The position numbers and the translations under genes were made by a program. The notes under the pieces were generated by a model. The model did not search any database. It had not been told where the DNA came from and saw only the letters and a program-made list of their open reading frames with translations. From the NCBI GenBank assembly GCA_038363925.1, contig JAQQWL010000003.1, positions 1,550,001 to 1,614,000 of the forward strand: a DNA stretch of 64,000 bases, in the 5' to 3' direction. Source of the DNA: Apiospora phragmitis (lineage: Eukaryota; Ascomycota; Sordariomycetes; Amphisphaeriales; Apiosporaceae). Below are positions 10,715 through 20,768 of this stretch, one piece after another (the first letter of the stretch is position 1; each line of letters begins with the position of its first letter).

Positions 10715-12157
10715 GATTCATGACAGATGTATATACTGTTTAGCCAGCAAAAATGAACAGCATGTATATAGATCCGACTTTTGGTTGCTGGGCACTTTGT
10801 CACATGGTGGTTGCATTCTTGCGTATCATCGAGGTGTTGTTCGTTTAATACCTCCTTGGTGTGTAAAACTGCTGTTGGCTAATCCGATTGTAGGATGGGC
10901 ACGAAAAGGGGGACGTTCATCAGTGCCACATGCTCGAGTTCTGGCTCACTTACCGGACCCTGTCACTCTGGGAAAAGATATAGCCGTCGTTCAGAATTCT
11001 TGTAGTGGTGCGTATGCAAGTTCTATATGATGGTGGATACACACATGACTCCTGAGCGGCCATCTGCATGCCTCCCTTGCTCCTACCACCTACCCAACCC
11101 GTGGTTGTCTACCGATGCACCACCTCTCCGCAGGCTAGCCGGTAGTCTTGCTTAGTGATGACCTAGTCATCATATTTTTGCTTTGACTACTCCGTACCCT
11201 TTCCGTGGTTCTTTTCCGGGGTATCTGCCACTAGCTTTCCTCTACTTATGGGGAAGCTCGATGTCAGATTCCTGATAAATACATGCATGTAAACCGAATT
11301 CATGGCAACAAGTCGTCTGACGTTCTCCCTTCAAGCTCAAGCATCTCTTAAACGGCCAAGCTTCCTGACAGCATGCCCAGATACAGTAATCTCCGTACAG
11401 ATCCCACCGTCATGACGTTTAAGGTTTCTCCCTTTCCGTGGTCGCGTCCTTCTGTGGGCGGTCGTGCTCAACTCGGTATGGTGCAGTTGGCGGCGTTGCC
11501 CAGTCTGGGAGTCAGCTCCGAAGAAGGAGGGATATGAAAGTGGGTTTGGGTCTGGTATCGGCTGCGGGGATCTCCAAATTTCCGACTCCAATCTGGTTTC
11601 GTGGCTGCGCAATCCGTGGAATAGCGCATGGGGGAAATGCGGAGAAATAAAGAAATATGCGGAGAGAACGCGTTTGTGCTCATAGCTCTCAGCTCTTTCC
11701 TCCTATGTATTCTCGCTTCGGAAACGCAGACTCTAGCCAGTCCCAGTTTTCGGACACACATCATGTTCGGCCAGATCGCCAACGCTCAAGATGCCCCAGT
11801 TAATTCTTTACCATCCCGAGACATGGCAGTCGTGCTCGGCAACTCTGGTTTTGGTCATGGCCAAGTCGGCTCGCCACGGTTCCTCCCGTCGGCTACGAAG
11901 TGGGCGCGCAAGTCTTCGTATGCCTGCAAGCACTTAAGCGAAAATAATGACGGAACGTTGAATGTAGTTAACACTGGCCTATGGTATCTTTAAGTCGTTC
12001 AACACCCTTTCCTCTTCTTTCTCCCCACTCGATCCATCGGCTTAATCTAGTCGTCTTGCGCTGGCTTCTCCTTTTCATCTCCCCTCCTCTCCCAGTCTCT
12101 TTCCATCAGAGTGATTCCCGAAAGACGCCCGATCGGCAGCAAGACGGCCGGCCAGCC
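10715..12157. other. Intergenic region, no gene recognised
   Basis: About 1.4 kb between the monooxygenase and the MFS gene. Short ORFs (for example 11,628-11,993 plus and 11,337-11,612 minus) show no family resemblance. The last 200 bp are pyrimidine-rich, as often seen in fungal core promoters and 5' leaders. Confidence 0.4.
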
Positions 12158-14045
12158 ATGCACAATGTCCAAGACTTCGCCGTGGCCGAGAAGCAAGAAG
12201 CTCCGATCGCCCACGATGAGAACGGTCTGACGAGGAAAGAAACCCGGCAAGAGGGCGCCGTCGACGACCTCGAGCTAGGTCCACGGGCGACCTACATCAA
12301 CACCGGCGCCGCTGCTGGTATTTCCCAGGAACACCGCGACTACCTAATCAAGCGCCACGGCACTCTCGACCTCGAGCCGCTACCCTCGGCAGACCCCGCG
12401 GACCCTTACAACTGGCCGCAATGGAAGAAGCTCGCGAATCTTTCTTGTGTGGCTTTCCATGTAAGTTGGGATATTTTAACGAGAACACAGCCATTCCGTA
12501 GTAATATCTTTCATGAAGGGAAGGGATATCTCATGTCTGAAAAGCTCAAGTGTACCCTTGAAGAGTTCCATGTTCATGTTCCAAATTTAGAGTGATTTCT
12601 TATGGCTGTTGTCGTTATTACCCCTTTAGAGCAAAGACGTTCATGGCTAATGCAGAACACCTGTAGGCCATGATGACCACTTTCATCGCAGCCGCTGTCA
12701 TCCCGGCGTATGAAGATATCGCCGAAGAACTCGACGTCACTATCCAGAAGGCTTCCTACTTGACTTCCCTCCAGATTGCCATCCTGGGCTGGGCACCCCT
12801 CTTCTGGAAACCCGTCTCGAACCGCTACGGCCGCCGACCCGTGTGGCTCATCAGCACTGTCGGCACCCTCCTCTTCAACGTCGGCTGCGCGCTGAGCCCG
12901 AGCTATTCGTCCATGGCCATCTGCCGCGCCTTCACCTCCTTTTTCATCAGCCCGGCCATCGCCATCGGCAGCGGAGTCGTGACCGAGACGTTCTTCAAGA
13001 AGCAGAGGGCCACCTACATGGGCTTGTGGACGCTGCTCGTGACTCTGGGCCCGCCCAGCGGCCCCTTCTTCATGGGCTTCGTCGTTTACCATACCGGCAA
13101 CTACCGGTGGATCTACTGGGTGCTCGCCATTGTCAACGGCATCCAGTTCATTACCTATCTGTTCTTTGGTCCCGAAACGCGCTATCTGCGATCGGGCGTC
13201 CCGCACAAGGACTCGGTCTTCAAGCAGGAATACCTCAACTTCAAACGCCTGGATCCGAACCCCTTTAGGCCGATGGAGTTCATCCAGCCCCTGTCGCTCT
13301 GGAGGTACGCCTCTATCTGGGTGCCCACTATCGCCTACTCGATTGTGTTCGGCTTTACGAGCGTGCTGCTCACCGTCGAGATACCGCAACTGTTCCTTCC
13401 CAAGTTTGGTCTCAACCCGCAGCAGATTGGCCTGCAATTCCTCGGCATGATCATCGGCTCTGTTATTGGGGAGCAGATCGGTGGTCGTCTCAGTGACCTG
13501 TGGATGAATCAGAAGGCCAAAAAACTTGGTCATCGACCCACGCCTGAGCACCGGCTTTGGCTCAGCTACCTTGGCTACGCCTTGGCCATGGTTGGTCTGA
13601 TCGTCTTTGGGGTGCAAATACAGAATGCTACCAAAGGGCATTATACTGTAACACCTATCGTAAGTGTCTATGCCACTCTGCGAAGTTAATTCTGGGACTA
13701 ACGTTCGATCAACAGGTTGGCGTGGGCATTGCTGCGGCCGGTAACCAACTCATCACCACCGTCCTCGTAACTTATGCTGTGGACTGTCACATTGAACATA
13801 GCGCGAGCATTGGTGTATTCGTAAATGTGGTTCGGTCTACATGGGGGTTCATTGGCCCATTCTGGTTCCCCGACATGTTGGAGAGCGTCGGTGGTGCTGG
13901 TTCTGCTGGCATCATGGTCAGCATCATCTTTGCAGTGGCATGCATACCAACCGCTCTGCTACAGTGGCGAGGCCAGAGCTGGAGAGAGAAGAAAACGGTC
14001 GACCAAGAGACCAAAGTCCGGGCAGAAACCAAGGATCAGATGTAG
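12158..14045 (+). CDS. MFS transporter, fungal DHA1-type
   Basis: Twelve-helix plasma-membrane drug:H+ antiporter-type transporter. Exons are 12158-12460, 12667-13659 and 13716-14045 (introns 206 and 56 bp, both with GTAAGT donors), giving 541 residues. The N-terminus is a hydrophilic tail of about 95 residues ending in the DPYNWPQWKKL motif typical of this fungal subgroup. The loop 2-3 signature is NRYGRRPVWLIST, and the first helix lies in the exon 2 start (MMTTFIAAAVIPAYEDIA). The second half begins SLWRYASIWVPTIAYSIVFG after a central loop of about 60 residues. The reading frame is clean, unlike the two genes upstream. Substrate unknown; the position between an FAD monooxygenase and a reductase suggests export or import of a small organic compound, which is inference. 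Confidence 0.9.
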
Positions 14046-14812
14046 TACGTCTCGTACCGAAGCCATATCGCATGGCACGATGACAATAGACAAACGAAAG
14101 TGCATTCAAGGATTTGAGAATCATCGAATCTTGTTAGAACACCTGACAGATTGCTGTCTCGTTTATTCGCTTTCCCCCTCCCATACATCCGCCCCAGTAG
14201 CAGGAGTCGGAATCGTCGGCAGCCACCGCACGGAGCTATGCCACGCAGTTAAGCACGGCCAGGGTGTCTAACACCGAGACAGATTCTCAGCGTCATCCAT
14301 GGCTCGCGACTCCGTGCCGAGACTTTTTCTGTTTGCCGGTTTAGGTATAGCGGCCGGAGTATAAGTCAGCTCCTGCTGTTGTATCACTTCAAATGATGCC
14401 AACCAGACCCTGTCTCCAGCCTTTATAGGACTCTTTATTTGTCTTTGACCTGGCTAGATTCCGAAGCTGCGCGATCGTAGTCACGGCTATAGGAACTAAA
14501 TCCCAAGTAAACTCTGGATATGTATGTGGTCCGAGATGACACCAGCTACATCTTGTCTTGTCTTACATCCGGGTTCCATCAGTATGTATATATATATATA
14601 CGGGCGAGCATCATACTGTCTGCTTTTGAAATGCCTCCTCCAATCTACTGAATACTTATTAGTGCTTACTTGTTGCGCACAATAACCAGCATCGCGTCAA
14701 GTTACCCTTCCCATACCGTCTCACTCATTGACAATCTTACCACTATTGCCACAATCTATCTCTAAATACTGCTGCTGAACACACCTCAACCAACATCATC
14801 ATCATCATCATC
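14046..14812. other. Intergenic region with TA and CAT microsatellites
   Basis: This holds the transporter 3' end and the reductase promoter. A TA repeat lies near 14,585-14,600, and a CAT/ATC repeat (about 14,793-14,814) runs directly into the start codon of the next gene. No gene is seen. Confidence 0.5.
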
Positions 14813-16133
14813 ATGGCTACCACTACTACTACTACCTCCACCACCCCAACGAAGAACATGGCCGCCTGGCTCACCGCCCCCAAAGCCCGCCCCTTCACCG
14901 TCGCCGAAGCCCCCATGCCCGCCCCCGGCCCCGACGAAGTCGTCGTCCGCGTCCATGCCGTCGCCCTGAACCCCGTCGACTGGTTCATCCAGGCCGTCGG
15001 CATCATCGTGCCCGCCGACACCGGCTACCCGGCCGTCATCGGCTGCGACCTGGCGGGCGAGGTCGTCGCCGTCGGCGCCAACTCTGTTTCTTCTTCCTCT
15101 AGTGGTCCTGCGTCTTTCGCCCCGGGGGACCGCGTCTGCGGCCTCGCGGGCGGGCGCGAGGCCGGCGACTTCCGGACCGGCGCGTTTCAGCTCTACGCCA
15201 AGGCCGATAGGGGGCTGTCGGCCAAGATCCCCGACGCGGTCTCGTACGCGCAGGCGGCTGTCTTGCCGCTGGGGCTGAGCACGGCCGCGACGGCCCTGTT
15301 CCAGAAGGACGCCCTGGCGTTGCCATTGCCCGGCTCTTCTTCCCCTTCTCCCTCTTCTTCTTCTTCCTCGTTCGACAAGGACGACCAGAAGAAGAAAGTC
15401 CTCCTGGTCTGGGGCGGCCGTACCAGCGTCGGCAGCTGCGCGATCCAGCTCGCCGCCGCGGCCGGCCTCGACGTGGCCACCACAGCGAGCGCGCGCAACC
15501 ACGCGTACTGCCGGGGCCTCGGCGCGACGTGGGTTTTCGATTACCACAACGACGCCGCCGCCGTCGAGGACGAGATCGTTGGGGCCTGAAGGGGCGCGAG
15601 TGCGTCGGCGTCTTGGACGCTTGGTCTCGGGGTTCGATCGTGCAATGCGCCCGCGTCGTCCTGAAGCTCGACGAGAGTGGTGGTGGTGGTACACGTACAC
15701 GGAAGTGGGTGCAGACGGTGCTGCCGAGCCCGGAGCAGGTGGGGGAGGAGGTGCCCGAGGGGGTCGAGGTTGGATATAGTAAGTAAAACCAAGCTGATTG
15801 CCTAGCTAAGCCTCCCCTTCCCCCTTTTTCCCCACCCCCTTTACTTCCCTCACGCATCTGCACCCGCGCTCCCCTGACCACTGACTAAGCAACCGACGGT
15901 TAATGTGTGAAACAACAGCTTATGGGACTACTCTCGTCCACAACGAAGTCGGTCCGGCGATTTGGGGCAAATGGGTGCCCGAGGCTCTGGCTTCGGGGGC
16001 GCTGCAGTGCAAACCCGACCCGGAGGTCGTCGCCCAGGACCTGGAAGGGATCCAGGCGGCGTGCGACATTGGCGCCGAGGGCTGGGGTACGAGCTCCAGC
16101 CCGAAGCTGGTCGTCGAGTTTATCTCTGAGTAG
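14813..16133 (+). CDS. MDR-family zinc-type alcohol dehydrogenase / enoyl reductase-like, one frame break
   Basis: Medium-chain dehydrogenase/reductase of the fungal CipB/trans-enoyl-reductase-like group. It has the GroES-like fold first (AAWLTAPKARPFTV, VVVRVHAVALNPVDW, GYPAVIGCDLAGEVVAVG), then a Rossmann domain with the GGRTSVGSCAIQLAAAAG nucleotide-binding loop, and a C-terminal GKWVPEALASGALQCKP region. Exon 1 is 14813-15778, the intron 15779-15918, and exon 2 15919-16133. One base is missing in GGGGCC at 15581-15586; restoring the frame makes the total 393 residues. Serine-rich inserts (near 15,080-15,115 and 15,340-15,370) come from codon microsatellites. An internal Met at 14858 (MAAWLTAPKA) is a plausible alternative start that removes a threonine-rich leader. 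Cofactor and substrate are inferred. Confidence 0.8.
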
Positions 16134-16395
16134 CTGTCATCTGTCTTGTGGCGGCTGCTGCTCCCTTACTTTTGTGGTTAGGATTGATGTGAATTTCGTA
16201 AGCCCAGATACTTAACTAGCTTCAATATATCGAGTTCACGGCTTAAGCCTGCTTGTAATGACGCAGTAGTCATGGTAGTACCAGGGAGGGAGGGTATAAG
16301 TTTTACAAAGTTACTATTCTACATTGGTTGACATATATACATAACCATCTCTTGCTTTTTCGTGCAGTATCCACCTTCTCTTTGTTTTGCCCTAC

Positions 16396-18444
16396 CTACT
16401 TCGACAAGAACTTCTGGAAAGCCTCCTGCTCGATCGTGACATTGCCCACCGTCCGCAGCCGCTTCCGCCCGTCCTTCTGCTTCTCGAGCAGCTTGCGCCG
16501 GCGCGAGATGTCGCTCGCGTGCAGCTTCGCGAGCACGTCCTTGCGGAACGCCTTGAGCGTCTCGCGCGCCACGATCTTCTTGCCCACGGCCGCCTGGATG
16601 ATGACCTCGAACATCTGCCGCTGCACGTGCTCCTTGAACTTGGTGACCCACTGCCGTCCCAGCCGCTCGACCTGCGACGCGTGCACGACGCGGCTGATGG
16701 CGTCGACCGGCTGCTTGTTGACGAGGAGCTGCAGCTTCACCAGCGACGACCGCTTCCAGCCCGCGTCCTCGTAGTCGAGGGTGGCGTAGCCCTTGGTCGC
16801 CCCCTTCAGCTTGCCGAACAGGTCGTCGACCAGCTGCGACGTCGGGATCTTGTACTTCACGATGACCGACATGCCGTGGAAAAACTCGATGCTCTCCTGC
16901 TCGCCGCGGTTGGCCTCGCAGAGCTCGATGACGCGGCCCAGGTACTCCTCGGGCACTGTCACGGTGCCGAGCACGTAGGGCTCGTAGAACTCGGCGCCGC
17001 GGGTGCGGTAGTCCTCGTCGGGGAACTCGTGCGGGCTCTGCATGATCTGCTCCTTACCGTCCTTCCAGATCACCTTGGTCTGGACGGCGGGCTCCGTGAT
17101 GATGATACTGGCCCCGTGCTCCTGGCGGAGGCGGTCCTGGAACACGCTGCAGTGCAGACTGCCGAGGAATCCTAGCCGCCAGCCTGCGCCTAGCGCTTCC
17201 GAGTGTTCTTTGGATAAGCTGACACTCCTGTCATTGAGCACAAGCTGCCCGATACTGTCGGCCAAGCGGTGGTAATCGCCGGGGTCGGTGGGGAATGCCG
17301 CGACGAATACCATGGGCTTGGGCTCCTGGAAGCCCGGATAAGGCACGACGATGCCTTCAGAACCCTGGGTGGTGAAGGTGTCGCCGATCTTGGCGTCCTG
17401 GATCTTCTTCATGCCAGGGTTGAAGAAAATGTAGCCGACCTGCCCCGCCCGCAGGGCCGACTGGGCGACCTGGATGGGGTAGCGGATGCCAACCTCGCCA
17501 ACCGTGTACTTCTCGCCCGTGGCAAAACTGACAAGATTGTCACCCGCGCGGACGGTGCCGTCGAAGATGCGCACCAGACAGATGACGCCGCGGAAGTTGT
17601 CGTACCACGAGTCTACCAGCAGCATGCGCAGGGGTTTCGTGTAGTCGCCCTGGGGCGCGGGTATGTTCTCGACAATGGCGGGCAGGAGGGCCTTGACGTT
17701 GAGGCCCGTCTTGGCGCTGACGCCGATGGCCGTGGCCGGGTCGAGCTCGAAGGTGGACTCGAGCTGGTCGAGCACGCGCGGGACGTCGGCGGCGTTCATG
17801 TCGATCTTGTTGACGACGGGCAGGATCTTGAGGCCCTCGGCGAAGGCGAGGTAGAAGTTGGCGACGGTCTGGGCCTGGATGCCCTGGCTGGCGTCGACGA
17901 GCAGGAGGGCGCCGCCACAGCTGGCGTAGGACCGCGTCACCTCGGCGCGGAAGTCGACGTGGCCGGGCGTGTCGACGAGGTGCAGCAGGTAGTCCTCGCC
18001 CTTGTGGTTGTAGATCATGGTGCAGGTCTGGGCCTTGACGGTGATGCCGCGCTCGCGCTCGACCTCGAGCGTGTCGAGGATCTGCTTGTTGGCGGCCGAG
18101 GAGGAGATGGTGCCGGTGATCTCGAGCAGGCGGTCCGACAGCGTGCTCTTGCCGTGGTCGATGTGCGCGACGATGCAGAAATTGCGGAACCGCTCCATGG
18201 GGATGGCGGCTATGCGGCGCTCGAGGTCAGCGAAGGCCTGCTTGACCACCGGCGACGACAACGAAGACGACGCCGACGAGACCCAGCGCACCGAGGCCAA
18301 GAATCTCTGTGGCCGACGAAATGTGGTTTGGCGGGCGGCATGGCGGGAGAGCACAGGAGCCCTCGTTGGCCGCAGACCGAGGCTATAAGATGGCAGCTGG
18401 CGCAGTATGTGTGGACATGATGGCATGGGGATTCGAACACCCAT
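16396..18444 (-). CDS. guf1: Mitochondrial translation factor GUF1 (LepA/EF4 family)
   Basis: Mitochondrial homologue of bacterial LepA, a ribosome-bound GTPase that promotes faithful mitochondrial protein synthesis under stress. This single uninterrupted ORF of 682 residues has a basic, Ser/Arg-rich N-terminus (residues 1 to about 65) typical of a matrix-targeting signal. The GTPase motifs are in order: AHIDHGKST at 93-101, DTPGH at 158-162 and NKID at 212-215. The LepA-type C-terminal domain ends with [17 protein letters not shown]. The length matches the family (about 640-680). The start at 18444 keeps the targeting peptide. Long antisense ORFs across this gene are GC-codon shadows. Its 3' end faces the reductase gene, 262 bp away. 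Confidence 0.95.
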   Translation of the reverse strand: MGVRIPMPSCPHILRQLPSYSLGLRPTRAPVLSRHAARQTTFRRPQRFLASVRWVSSASSSLSSPVVKQAFADLERRIAAIPMERFRNFCIVAHIDHGKSTLSDRLLEITGTISSSAANKQILDTLEVERERGITVKAQTCTMIYNHKGEDYLLHLVDTPGHVDFRAEVTRSYASCGGALLLVDASQGIQAQTVANFYLAFAEGLKILPVVNKIDMNAADVPRVLDQLESTFELDPATAIGVSAKTGLNVKALLPAIVENIPAPQGDYTKPLRMLLVDSWYDNFRGVICLVRIFDGTVRAGDNLVSFATGEKYTVGEVGIRYPIQVAQSALRAGQVGYIFFNPGMKKIQDAKIGDTFTTQGSEGIVVPYPGFQEPKPMVFVAAFPTDPGDYHRLADSIGQLVLNDRSVSLSKEHSEALGAGWRLGFLGSLHCSVFQDRLRQEHGASIIITEPAVQTKVIWKDGKEQIMQSPHEFPDEDYRTRGAEFYEPYVLGTVTVPEEYLGRVIELCEANRGEQESIEFFHGMSVIVKYKIPTSQLVDDLFGKLKGATKGYATLDYEDAGWKRSSLVKLQLLVNKQPVDAISRVVHASQVERLGRQWVTKFKEHVQRQMFEVIIQAAVGKKIVARETLKAFRKDVLAKLHASDISRRRKLLEKQKDGRKRLRTVGNVTIEQEAFQKFLSK

Positions 18445-19925
18445 TCATGCAATTGAATACCGCAAAGAATGGTATTGGTTGTGCAGGTACTTGCTCATGT
18501 GGGATATGGACAGAACTCGATCGTACGCACGCCCCGCAAAGTTCTAGAGCTCGGGTTACCTATGGTGAAATAATGTCCAGCCTACCGAGTGCATGCTGGT
18601 TAGCACAACAGCCAGCGCCCGAGCGTTTCCTTATCTTATCGCGGGCCATGCACAGTATCAATCTACAGTATATCCAGCACCTAAGGTTAGCTCGTTTGGA
18701 GACCACCAGCTTCAGCTTCAGCTCCCATTCAACGATGGTGCACTTGGATATTGAAATAAGTACCATTCTGAACATGCTATATTGTTTGATACGTTCATCT
18801 TTCGTGTTTCTTACCCGTTTGTTCAACGAGCATGGGGTGACTGGGTCATCGTCGTCTTCAGACCGCAGCAAAAAACCCCCCATACATACCCCAGTCTGTA
18901 TGCGTGCATAGGCGGCCTTTGTTTGATGTCCCCGAGTCAGCAAAACCCGCCCTGCCCTTGCTGACATCTGAGGATTGCTACATGTTTAGTTTCACTGCAT
19001 TCAGTCGTACCTGGCACCGGCACAGTGGTCTACCCGGCGTTGGCTAAGAGATATGAATAGCTTCCTGCATTGAGCACTTGCATAGAATGAGTATACCAAG
19101 ATTGGATTTGTGTTTCACATGCCCCCATCGTGTATGCATATTTGAGTGCAGTATCTGTCACGTACTGCGCTGCCCGGACGGACCTAATGGAATATCCCGC
19201 TGCACACATCAATGCGGCTCTCCGATGCTGCCTGCACGACTTGAGCAGGATCAAAACCCTTGGCCGTTGACAACGGGTAGATCACGGCAAGTTGCAGTTG
19301 ACCTACCCAATGTTGGGTTAGTGCCCGAGTCAAAATCCTTCCCACCCCTGGACAAGGAGATCCTTCCGACTACATACTAAGTTATATACGTCGTACTTTC
19401 TTTCAGCCGCATTTGGATGGCATGCCAAGGAATCACGAACACAGGCTGGTCCACCGTTCGAAAGAGTATGTAGAAGCACCTGGCACAGTAGGAAGAAGAA
19501 AGAGTTGTTTGAGAAAGCCATCATTGAGTGGGCATTGAATGTACTAGACAATATATAATATATGTACAGTACGTCCTGTGAAGGTAAGTGTATGTGTGTG
19601 TATGTGTGTGTATGTGTGTTTGTCGACAAGAAATGTAGAAGGTAAATGTGCACGTCTCTAGGTAGTCTTGTATGTTCGACAACACCGCTATGAGAACGCA
19701 CGACGGAGGTATCTCAATCAAATTTCCACCAATCCAATATGTAATAAGCCAGACCCAAAGTCTGAAAACAACGCCGAGGCCACTTTGTGTGAAGTAATAT
19801 TCCCATCACAAATCTATAACTATAGGAGCTTTTTTGTATATATATCTTTGTGTGAAGTATATATTTTTAGAAGTCGTGAATCATATATATCCAAGCCACC
19901 AACCCAGCCAAACGATGTAGCCTAC
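18445..19925. other. Intergenic region with GT-rich microsatellite
   Basis: About 1.5 kb that should contain the GUF1 promoter and the glucanase 3' end. A TGTATGTGTG repeat lies near 19,588-19,622. Short ORFs in all frames show no family resemblance. Confidence 0.45.
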
Positions 19926-20768
19926 TTATGTAGAGTACACGGCGACGTACTGGAGCTCCATCATGCTGCCGTAGCCGTCCATGGTGGAGTCGTTGGGGTT
20001 GCCGGGCCAGTCGCCACCGACGGCGACGTTGACCAGGACGTAGAGGGGGCTGTGGGCGAGCGTGCTCCAAGTGCCCTCGACACCGATGTCGGCGCCCGTA
20101 AGGGTGCGCCAAGTCTTGCCGTCGAGCATCCACTGGATGGACTGGGCCCTCCAGTCGGGGTTGGTGACGTCGATTTGCAACGCCCAGGTGTGGAAACCGT
20201 CGGCGGGCAGAGGTACCGTGCTGCCGCGGCCCGTGGGCTCGTTGCAGACGCCGCCGGGGAATTCGCCGCAGTGTGTCGTACCGTAGGCCACCTCGGACCC
20301 GGACACGCGCTCCATGATGTCGAGCTCACCGGCCAGGGGCCACTGCGTGCCGTGGCGCATGGCGTCGCCCAGAGCCCAGAAGGCGGGCCAGATGCCCTGC
20401 TGGTTGCCCGGCGCGTTGTTGCCGAGCAGGAGGCTGGACTGGATGAGCAGCTTGCCGCCGGGCGGGGGTGTCCAGGAGTCCTTCGTCTCGATACGGCCCG
20501 AGGTCCAGTGGCCCGAACGCGACTTCCGGGGCACCAGCTGCATGGTTTCTCCGCCGCTGATCTGGATGTTTTGGTTGGAGACCGAGTACGTCTGAAGCTC
20601 GTTGTTGGTGTTCACAGAAAGTGCGATGTTCCACTTATCGCTCGGGGGCGATCCGGCGGCGCCCTCGAAGCCATCGTGCCAAAGGAGCTTCAGTCCGTCG
20701 AGTGTGGGCGGTGCGATGGCTCCGACCAGGGCCGGGAGCAGAGAGAGAAGACTGCTGGTGGAACGCAT
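19926..20768 (-). CDS. Secreted GH16 family glucanase
   Basis: Glycoside hydrolase family 16, probably an endo-beta-1,3(4)-glucanase acting on cell-wall or plant glucans outside the cell. The single exon encodes 280 residues. Residues 1-18 form a signal peptide (RSTSSLLSLLPALVGAIA). The catalytic motif is ELDIME at 148-153, with E148 as nucleophile and E153 as acid/base in the GH16 ExDxxE pattern. It sits after the typical NQQGIWPAFWALGD segment. The C-terminus (VNVAVGGDWPGNPND...MELQYVAVY) is the conserved last strand set. The length is that of a bare catalytic domain, with no carbohydrate-binding module or anchor. A TATATATA sequence lies just upstream of the start. The exact substrate cannot be assigned. 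Confidence 0.92.
   Translation of the reverse strand: MRSTSSLLSLLPALVGAIAPPTLDGLKLLWHDGFEGAAGSPPSDKWNIALSVNTNNELQTYSVSNQNIQISGGETMQLVPRKSRSGHWTSGRIETKDSWTPPPGGKLLIQSSLLLGNNAPGNQQGIWPAFWALGDAMRHGTQWPLAGELDIMERVSGSEVAYGTTHCGEFPGGVCNEPTGRGSTVPLPADGFHTWALQIDVTNPDWRAQSIQWMLDGKTWRTLTGADIGVEGTWSTLAHSPLYVLVNVAVGGDWPGNPNDSTMDGYGSMMELQYVAVYST

Noticed and set aside
11628..11993. 121-residue plus-strand ORF before the MFS gene
   Set aside because: No recognisable family; a hydrophobic stretch near the N-terminus alone is not enough.
12574..13641. 355-residue minus-strand ORF opposite the MFS gene
   Set aside because: Antisense shadow; the plus strand encodes a clear transporter with spliced exons.
14786..15700. 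304-residue minus-strand ORF opposite the reductase
   Set aside because: Arg/Gly-rich shadow of GC-rich coding DNA with no known domain.
17269..18420. 383-residue plus-strand ORF opposite GUF1
   Set aside because: Exact antisense shadow of a GC-rich gene; composition is Val/Glu/Asp/Gly-rich without family resemblance, while the minus frame has all GTPase motifs.
18425..18445. GGGATTCGAACAC resembling a reversed tRNA B box
   Set aside because: It lies in the GUF1 start region, the T-arm would not pair, and there is no A box at tRNA distance.
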